Origin: Medicago truncatula
Taxonomy: Eukaryota > Streptophyta > Magnoliopsida > Fabales > Fabaceae
NCBI RefSeq assembly: GCF_003473485.1
Contig: NC_053046.1
Span: forward strand, 24,815,332-24,879,331
DNA: 64,000 nucleotides
Reading direction: 5' to 3'
The notes under the pieces are model-generated. The model was not told the DNA's origin and did not search any database. It saw only the letters and a list, made by a program, of their open reading frames with translations. Shown here in pieces: positions 58,410 through 64,000 of the stretch. Positions within the stretch are counted from its first letter, which is position 1. Each line of letters starts with the position of its first letter. The position numbers and the translations under genes were made by a program.

Positions 58410-58625
58410 TCATTCAATCACTTTTTCCCATAACTTCATGGTATGACTCATTAGCTTAATTCCCCTATAAGAAGTAATAATCACACGCCAACAAGAGTAA
58501 ACCCTGATTGTTTTGTCGAAGAGAGCAAAACTATCTAAAAACAAACCTAATCTAACATTATGAGGATCTCGAGAAAATTTAGGCCATGTTTCATCAAAGT
58601 ATTTCCAAGCTTCTAAATTTGGCAA
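58410..58625 (-). pseudogene. Chimeric relic: CACTA transposase joined to RTE reverse transcriptase
   Basis: One minus-strand frame encodes first EAWKYFDETWPKF and DPHNVRLGLFLDSFALF, then YSCWRVIIT. This is the conserved En/Spm (CACTA) transposase text (W-x-x-FD, DPRNVRLGL-x-x-DGF, YSCWPVI). Without a frame break it continues as SYRGIKLMSHTMKLWEKVIE, the standard motif of plant RTE-type LINE reverse transcriptases (NYRGIKLMSHTMKLWERVIE). The junction lies near 58470. The fusion has 71 codons and no catalytic residues. It is most likely a product of insertion or end joining, not a functional gene. Confidence 0.7.
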
Positions 58626-59614
58626 TGTGAATGAGATAAAGAACTGTTCTACCTTTCCTTATCATGATTAAATCTCATTTCACAAGGTGTTTGTATTGCA
58701 AAATCTTATATTCCTCAATATACAACCATCTAGTATTCCCTTTTCCAGTGTCATCTTTATAATGTGTTGGAACATTGGTGTGAAGTTGAAAGGAAATTGT
58801 AAGGTTGGAAGATTAAACACCAAGGAATTAGATTATGATTTAGTGTTGTGTGAATTGAAAAAATAGAGTGTGAAAGTCCACATAAAATAGAACACATGTT
58901 TAAATTATGGTATTTAATTATTAAATACTTTTTTTAAAGAGTAATTAAATACTTGATAATGTTAAAAATAATAGTAATTATTATTTTTTATTCATGGTAT
59001 CACTTTCCATAGTTTTAGTTTATGTTGTTTGTGATAAGAATGTGAATCCAATTGAATATCTTATCTTTCCTTCATTCATACCCAATTAGTTTGTTCCATC
59101 TTTTACTAATCTAAAAAATCTCATCAGGAACAAAGTAGCTCTTCTAAATGTTCCTCTCTTTCCATGAAGGCTCTCGAATAATTGGATTCTAACAAATGAT
59201 AACTTAGTTTAATGGGGTATTTTAGATATAGACACATTTTCAAAGGAAAATGTAAAATATTTGTATTTTAAGCGTGAATTATTTGGTAGCATATGACATA
59301 ATATTTTAAAGTGGTTGGATAATCTCAATAGTTCTTTTAATCAAACAATTGAATTTTTAAACAGAAAATGTATTATATATAACATTAAATTTCAAAATAT
59401 AAAAAAAAAATTAATTTTAATACCATCGGCTCAAAAAAAAGAAAAAAAAAAGTAATGTATCCATCCTTATTAGAAGATAAAACAATTGAGTTTTAAATTA
59501 TAGCGACCTTCATCAAAAAAATGTTTCATACAAAAGTAATGTATCCATCCTTATTTCATAGGTTGGAAAGTCTTTAATAATTCATCAATTGGTACGTCCA
59601 TTGCAGATACCTAA

Positions 59615-59648
<34 letters not shown>

Positions 59649-59757
59649 GATGATTTCTCACTAAAATGACTTAAAATACATATGAAATTGGCGATTTCGA
59701 GATGAAATAGAATTACATGAACTTAAATACAAAATGTTCTTCAAATCATAAGTAACT
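58626..59757. other. AT-rich intergenic DNA with a long A run
   Basis: A run of 28 A at 59621-59648 has no recognised element in front of it. A repeated word aagtaatgtatccatcctta occurs near 59451 and 59535. No gene is supported. Confidence 0.4.
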
Positions 59758-59758
59758 T

Positions 59759-59946
59759 CTATAAAATTTTCGGTTTGATTTGCACCCTCATAAAATTTTA
59801 TTTTCCATAAAACACCCTTAATAGGCCATTCAAAAACCATAATTTCTTGAAGAAAAAAAAAATCTGAAAATGGCCTAGAAGAGGTGTTTTCCGGAAAAAA
59901 ATAATAATTTACGAGGGTGCAAATCAAACCGAAAATTTTATAAGGG
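59759..59946. repeat. Inverted-repeat (fold-back) sequence
   Basis: The arm taaaattttcggtttgattt followed by gcaccctcataaa (59759-59800) matches the reverse complement of the arm ending aaatcaaaccgaaaatttta (59907-59946). The centre is about 110 bases. The text ccctaa / acaggggtg to the right may belong to the element's true end. Type unknown. Confidence 0.7.
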
Positions 59947-61139
59947 CGAAAACCGAAAATGACATATATTACAGGGGTGAAAAACACTATTAACCCTAAA
60001 TTTTTGTAAAAAAAAAAACAATTATTTATTCTAAGGATCAACAATATTTTGAATGAAATTAATTAGGTACTTTTTTTCTAAATAAGCTATCTATTTTTGT
60101 CTTTACTTCACAACATTTGATTCCAAAAATCGGGGAGAAATAAAATGGTTAAAGTGAATGTTATTAGTTTTGTGTATGTCTATAGCAAGGGATTGTGACT
60201 TCCCCGTGTGAATACGATACAAAAAATTGTTAGGAAGTACCTCTAAATATGCCCTTTTATTCATTAGGTGATAGCACCTGAGGCAAGATTAATTAATGCA
60301 CGTCTTATAATAATATATATCTCGTGTGAATTAGATTTGACTTCTAAATAGTAATTTTTTTAATTGCATCCAAGCATATCTGCACTAGAAGAAAACAAAC
60401 CAAGTGGATCTTCTCTTTCCATTGAAAGAGAGAAAAAAATAAGATAGAGAAGGAAAATTGATGATCAAGTGGAGAGGGAGAAAGTTCTTAATACTTTGAA
60501 AACAACTATTTCTAGCAATTTTTTTTTTTAGAGAATTTCTTGCAATTTGTTGTCAACAAGTGATAATGATCAATCACTAATAAAATAAGATAAGTTCATC
60601 ATCACAAAATTATTATATGTTAATATAAGACGCGACAATGAATCCATAAATGTTTTAGAAATGTAAAATTGCATATTAGAAATTTCCAATTACACTCATG
60701 ATATTTTTTCATGATTAATGTTCTTAAATAAATGTATCAATGACGTTAAATGTGCAAAATATTAGCGATGGATTGCTAAAAAATTTCAAGTGCTTATTTT
60801 TTTCATCGTACTATTAAAGTAGTAAGTTAATCATTACTACTCTGAAAACCAAATAATTATTTCCTCTCTTTGGTCTATGGGTGCAACAAAGTTGTTTAAA
60901 TTAAAGGATCGTAATTACATAAAAGATATGTTTGTTACAAGTTTATTAGGATAAAACTTACTAACCGTTGTTACACATTTTGACTACGAAAATTACTTTT
61001 GTAAATATTCAAATAAAAAAACTTCAAAAGAAATATAAAGGATTAATAAAAAAAAAATCCATACCTTATTTAATAAAGGATATGATATCTTATCAAGCTC
61101 TAATAAACTTGATATTATAGAGGAAGATCAAAAATGTAA
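59947..61139. other. AT-rich intergenic DNA
   Basis: No gene or repeat recognised apart from short A and T runs. Confidence 0.35.
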
Positions 61140-61620
61140 TTACTATTGTCGAATTCAAGAACATGAAACTAAAGAAGTGTTCAAATTGGTGAGTAAGGAT
61201 AATTCAGTTGGACCAGACAACATACATATTTAAGAGTGGAAATTTCTTGGAGATATAGGCATTGGGTAGATCACCAAACTTATTAACAAATTTATGAGGT
61301 CAATCAAAAGTTTTGGATGTGTTGCAAGAATCACTTTAATTCCAACCTATAAGAACAATATGGATACACAAACCTTTAAAAGATTTACAAAATTATGCAA
61401 GTTATTGGAGGATTAAAATTATTATTCATACCATGAAGTTATGAAAGGCTAATTAAACGAAGATTTAAGAAAATATACTAAAGTTATTGATGGTGTACTA
61501 GAAGAACCAACCCGAAATTAAACTAAGTGTGGTAAAGATGAAGAGGTTGTGTTGAAAGTGTGATAAAACTAAACGTGATATGACTAGAAATGACAATATT
61601 AAAGAAAGGGTAGACTAAAT
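61140..61620 (+). pseudogene. RTE-type LINE reverse transcriptase fragment
   Basis: The plus strand gives EVFKLVSKDNSVGPDNIHI, a stop, EWKFLGDIGIG, a stop, ITKLINKFMRSIKSFGCVAR and ITLIPTYKNNMDTQ. This parallels the common plant RTE text with VGPDNIPIEVWKCLGD, WLTKLFNEI and LIPIYKNKGD. Nonsense codons and a frameshift after TQ show it is dead. The text that would follow this in a complete element (NYRGIKLMSH) is absent here and is found instead at 58410-58470 on the other strand. Confidence 0.75.
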
Positions 61621-62952
61621 GAAGTGGATTCAAATCACTAGAAGAAAGATCTTGAAATTATCAAAAACCTTTTAATTTTTTTGTTGTTGAAGTTAGCGAG
61701 CTGAATATAAATATGGTATTTGATACTCCATATTATGGGATAAATGTAGTCGATCTCATTTATGGGATAAGTTTCTTCTTTGTTGTTGTTAACCCTCGGA
61801 GTCTCAAGGGAAATAAGCCTTAATAATTCGGAGTATGATCTAAAGGTAAACAAAGTCGAGCATAGAATTGTTCCATCTAAGAATCAAACTCATGTTTTCC
61901 TGACTAATTCGTTTTTGGTGAAGCTCATTAACCGCTTGATTTTTATTGGATAATATTTGGTTTTAGTTGTTGTATTTATTTTAATATTTATGTATATTAT
62001 TACAATATAAATGTAGTTGATATTTTTAATTCATTTTACCATGTTTAAACTAATAATATTTTTTTTGAAGGTTTTAAACTAATAATATGATATTTATTCT
62101 TGTTAAAAAATGAACAATTTGAACAAAAACAACTTAAATTTAAAAATTATAAAATTTATTCATAAGAATAATAATGTAAAATAATACTTTATCTTAATAA
62201 TATTAGATATACGAATAATGTTTTTTTATATTAAGATTTATTCGTGAGTAATAAAGTTAATATTCTCTTTCTCATACTCATTCAAATGTCTAAGTTTAAC
62301 CACTTGAGCTACGTTTTGGAAATTAGCATAACTTACTAACAACTAACATTTATCTATAAAAACCATAATCACAATTCATGCAATTTTATTTTCACACCAC
62401 AATTGCATATGCGGCCGCAACATTAAACCATCAAGTTAACTATATCCATTCAAGCGTTAAAATTTAGCTAGCGTTATGAAGTCGCAAAAACTTCCCCTTC
62501 ATGTGCAAAATGAGCTTGAACTTCTCTTAAACCTCAACCAAAAATAATTGGGTTATAGATCCAACCTCAAAATGGTGGACAACTTTAGCCTAACATGTGT
62601 AACAAGAAAGCCCAAACGTTGTTTCCATCTTTGTAAAGGAAGAGACAAACCATATTTTATTTTTGCAAATCTTATTTTAACATAAATTGATCTTAAAATT
62701 TATTTAAAATATATATTTGTTTGTGAAATATTTATAATTGACTTTTTACCCCATGCATTGCAGGGGCTCCTACACTATTTAAAACTCCGATCGAATCTTG
62801 AATTCAGGTCAAATTAAAAACAAAATCTCAGTGTGGGGTATGTATGAAAACAAGAAATTAACAAAACCAACCGCACAAGTTTCAACACTCTATTTCTTCT
62901 ACTAGTTCCTAAATCCTACTATTCTTTTCCCTAACTCTCACTCACTCCAACA
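61621..62952. other. RTE 3' remnant, intergenic DNA and upstream region of the LRR kinase
   Basis: At 61730-61790 the words tgggataagtttcttctttg and ttgttgtt resemble 3' ends of RTE elements. After that the sequence is AT-rich up to about 62860. At 62870-62950 pyrimidine-rich text (ctctatttcttctactag, ctcactcactccaaca) is probably the 5' UTR of the next gene. Confidence 0.4.
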
Positions 62953-64000
62953 ATGGCACAACCACCTTCTCCTTCCACCATCTTCACACTAACCTTCTTC
63001 CACTTCCTCCTCTTCACTCACGCCACAAAAAACCCAGATTTCCACTCACTACTTGCATTCAAAACAACCACCGACACATCCAACAAACTCACCACATGGA
63101 ACATCACCACAAACCTATGCACATGGTACGGTGTCTCTTGTCTAAGAAACCGTGTCTCCCGCCTTGTCCTCGAAAACCTCGACCTCCACGGCTCGATGGA
63201 ACCGTTAACCGCACTTACTCAGCTCCGTGTACTCAGCCTTAAACGCAACCGTTTCAACGGTCCCATTCCAAATCTCTCCAACTTAACTTCACTAAGACTT
63301 TTGTTCCTTTCTTACAACAATTTCTCCGGTGAGTTTCCCGAAAGTTTAACCTCGTTAACCCGTCTCTACCGGCTTGATCTCGCTGATAACAATCTCTCTG
63401 GTGAGATTCCGGTGAATGTCAACCGTTTGTCTAGTCTCCTCACTCTCAAACTCGATGGAAATCAAATCCATGGACACATTCCAAATATAAACCTGTCTTA
63501 CCTCCAAGACTTCAATGTCTCTGGTAACAACCTCTCTGGTAGAGTACCTGAATTACTTTCGGGTTTTCCTGATTCATCTTTTGCTCAAAACCCGTCTTTA
63601 TGTGGTGCTCCATTGCAAAAATGTAAAGACGTTCCTGCCCTTGCTTCATCGTTGGTTCCATCTTCTTCAAGTATAATGTCGAGAAACAAGACTCATAGAA
63701 ATGGTGGTCCAAGAATGGGGACTTTGGTTTTAATCGCCATTATCCTCGGCGATGTATTAGTACTCGCAGTTGTCTCATTGCTTCTCTACTGCTACTTCTG
63801 GAGAAACCATGCAAACAAAACGAAGGAAAGAAAAGAAGAAGAATCAAATTCGAAGAATGTTGAAGGTGAAAATCAAAAGATGGTTTATATTGGGCAACAA
63901 GGGTTAGAGAAAGGTAATAAAATGGTGTTTTTCGAAGGGGTGAAGAGGTTTGAGCTAGAGGATTTGCTTCGTGCTTCGGCGGAAATGTTGGGGAAGGGTA
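62953..64000 (+). CDS. LRR receptor-like kinase, 5' part, cut by the window end
   Basis: From the ATG at 62953 the frame is open for 349 codons to the window edge. Residues 1-24 are a signal peptide. Next come the LRR N-terminal cap (TTNLCTWYGVSC) and about five leucine-rich repeats (for example LRVLSLKRNRFNGPIPNLSN and LYRLDLADNNLSGEIP), then CGAPLQKC, a linker and a membrane segment at about 256-282. The cytosolic part reaches MVFFEGVKRFELEDLLRASA and EMLGKG, the start of the kinase glycine loop. This layout fits the LRR III class of receptor kinases, such as Arabidopsis At1g68400 and the RLK902-type proteins, many of which have atypical kinases. Whether this kinase is catalytic lies beyond the window. 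GC content is higher than in the surroundings. Confidence 0.93.
   Translation, partial: MAQPPSPSTIFTLTFFHFLLFTHATKNPDFHSLLAFKTTTDTSNKLTTWNITTNLCTWYGVSCLRNRVSRLVLENLDLHGSMEPLTALTQLRVLSLKRNRFNGPIPNLSNLTSLRLLFLSYNNFSGEFPESLTSLTRLYRLDLADNNLSGEIPVNVNRLSSLLTLKLDGNQIHGHIPNINLSYLQDFNVSGNNLSGRVPELLSGFPDSSFAQNPSLCGAPLQKCKDVPALASSLVPSSSSIMSRNKTHRNGGPRMGTLVLIAIILGDVLVLAVVSLLLYCYFWRNHANKTKERKEEESNSKNVEGENQKMVYIGQQGLEKGNKMVFFEGVKRFELEDLLRASAEMLGKG

Noticed and set aside
61140-61620. Considered whether the RTE fragment could be an active gene
   Set aside because: Several in-frame stops and loss of the downstream catalytic region rule this out.

Overview
The window is nuclear DNA of a legume, most likely Medicago truncatula or a close relative. 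It is AT-rich, with spliceosomal introns, plant receptor kinases, plant LINE, copia, gypsy and Harbinger relics, and many short inverted-repeat transposons. The strongest taxonomic hint is a two-exon gene at 28834-29136 (minus) for a small secreted peptide with the layout of a 4-cysteine nodule-specific cysteine-rich (NCR) peptide, a family known from the IRLC legumes. No search could be run, so the species is an inference.

Layout. 1-7250: repeats only (a hAT relic cut by an LTR-like repeat, (TA)n, short transposons). 7540-10526 (+): a four-exon LRK10L/WAK-type receptor kinase. 10994-16618: LINE relics, two of them tail to tail. 18086-19021: a hAT-type element with an exact 8-bp target duplication, carrying a tRNA-derived SINE that has its own target duplication. 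20325-21668 (+): a single-exon GT47 (MUR3-like) glycosyltransferase. 22200-24340: retroelement scraps. 24389-28244: a nearly uninterrupted train of seven short inverted-repeat transposons. 28834-29136 (-): the NCR-like gene, with a fold-back MULE-type element 385 bp upstream. 30030-32620 (-): gypsy gag relic. 33335-36890 (+): a broken two-gene PIF/Harbinger transposon. 39979-43901 (-): an eight-exon mitochondrial-carrier-family gene of the NAD+ transporter (NDT) type, with two short transposons in intron 2. 44464-45979: a 1.5-kb MULE-type element. 47500-52208 (-): gypsy LTR and pol end, partly duplicated in tandem, with a LINE inserted in one copy. 53754-55012: LTR-like repeat and copia RNase H relic. 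55415-63000: mostly empty, with a MULE-type MITE and a CACTA/RTE chimeric relic. 62953-64000 (+): the 5' part of an LRR receptor-like kinase that runs off the window.

The five genes that look functional (receptor kinase, GT47, NCR-like peptide, NDT carrier, LRR-RLK) are independent transcription units; nothing suggests a shared pathway. Splice sites were assigned by hand from GT/AG and reading phase, and all three spliced models close in frame. I found no convincing new biological system. The observations most worth a second look are the unannotated-looking NCR-like gene, the transposon train, the nested insertions dated by intact target duplications, and the LINE insertion that can be compared with an empty duplicate next to it.
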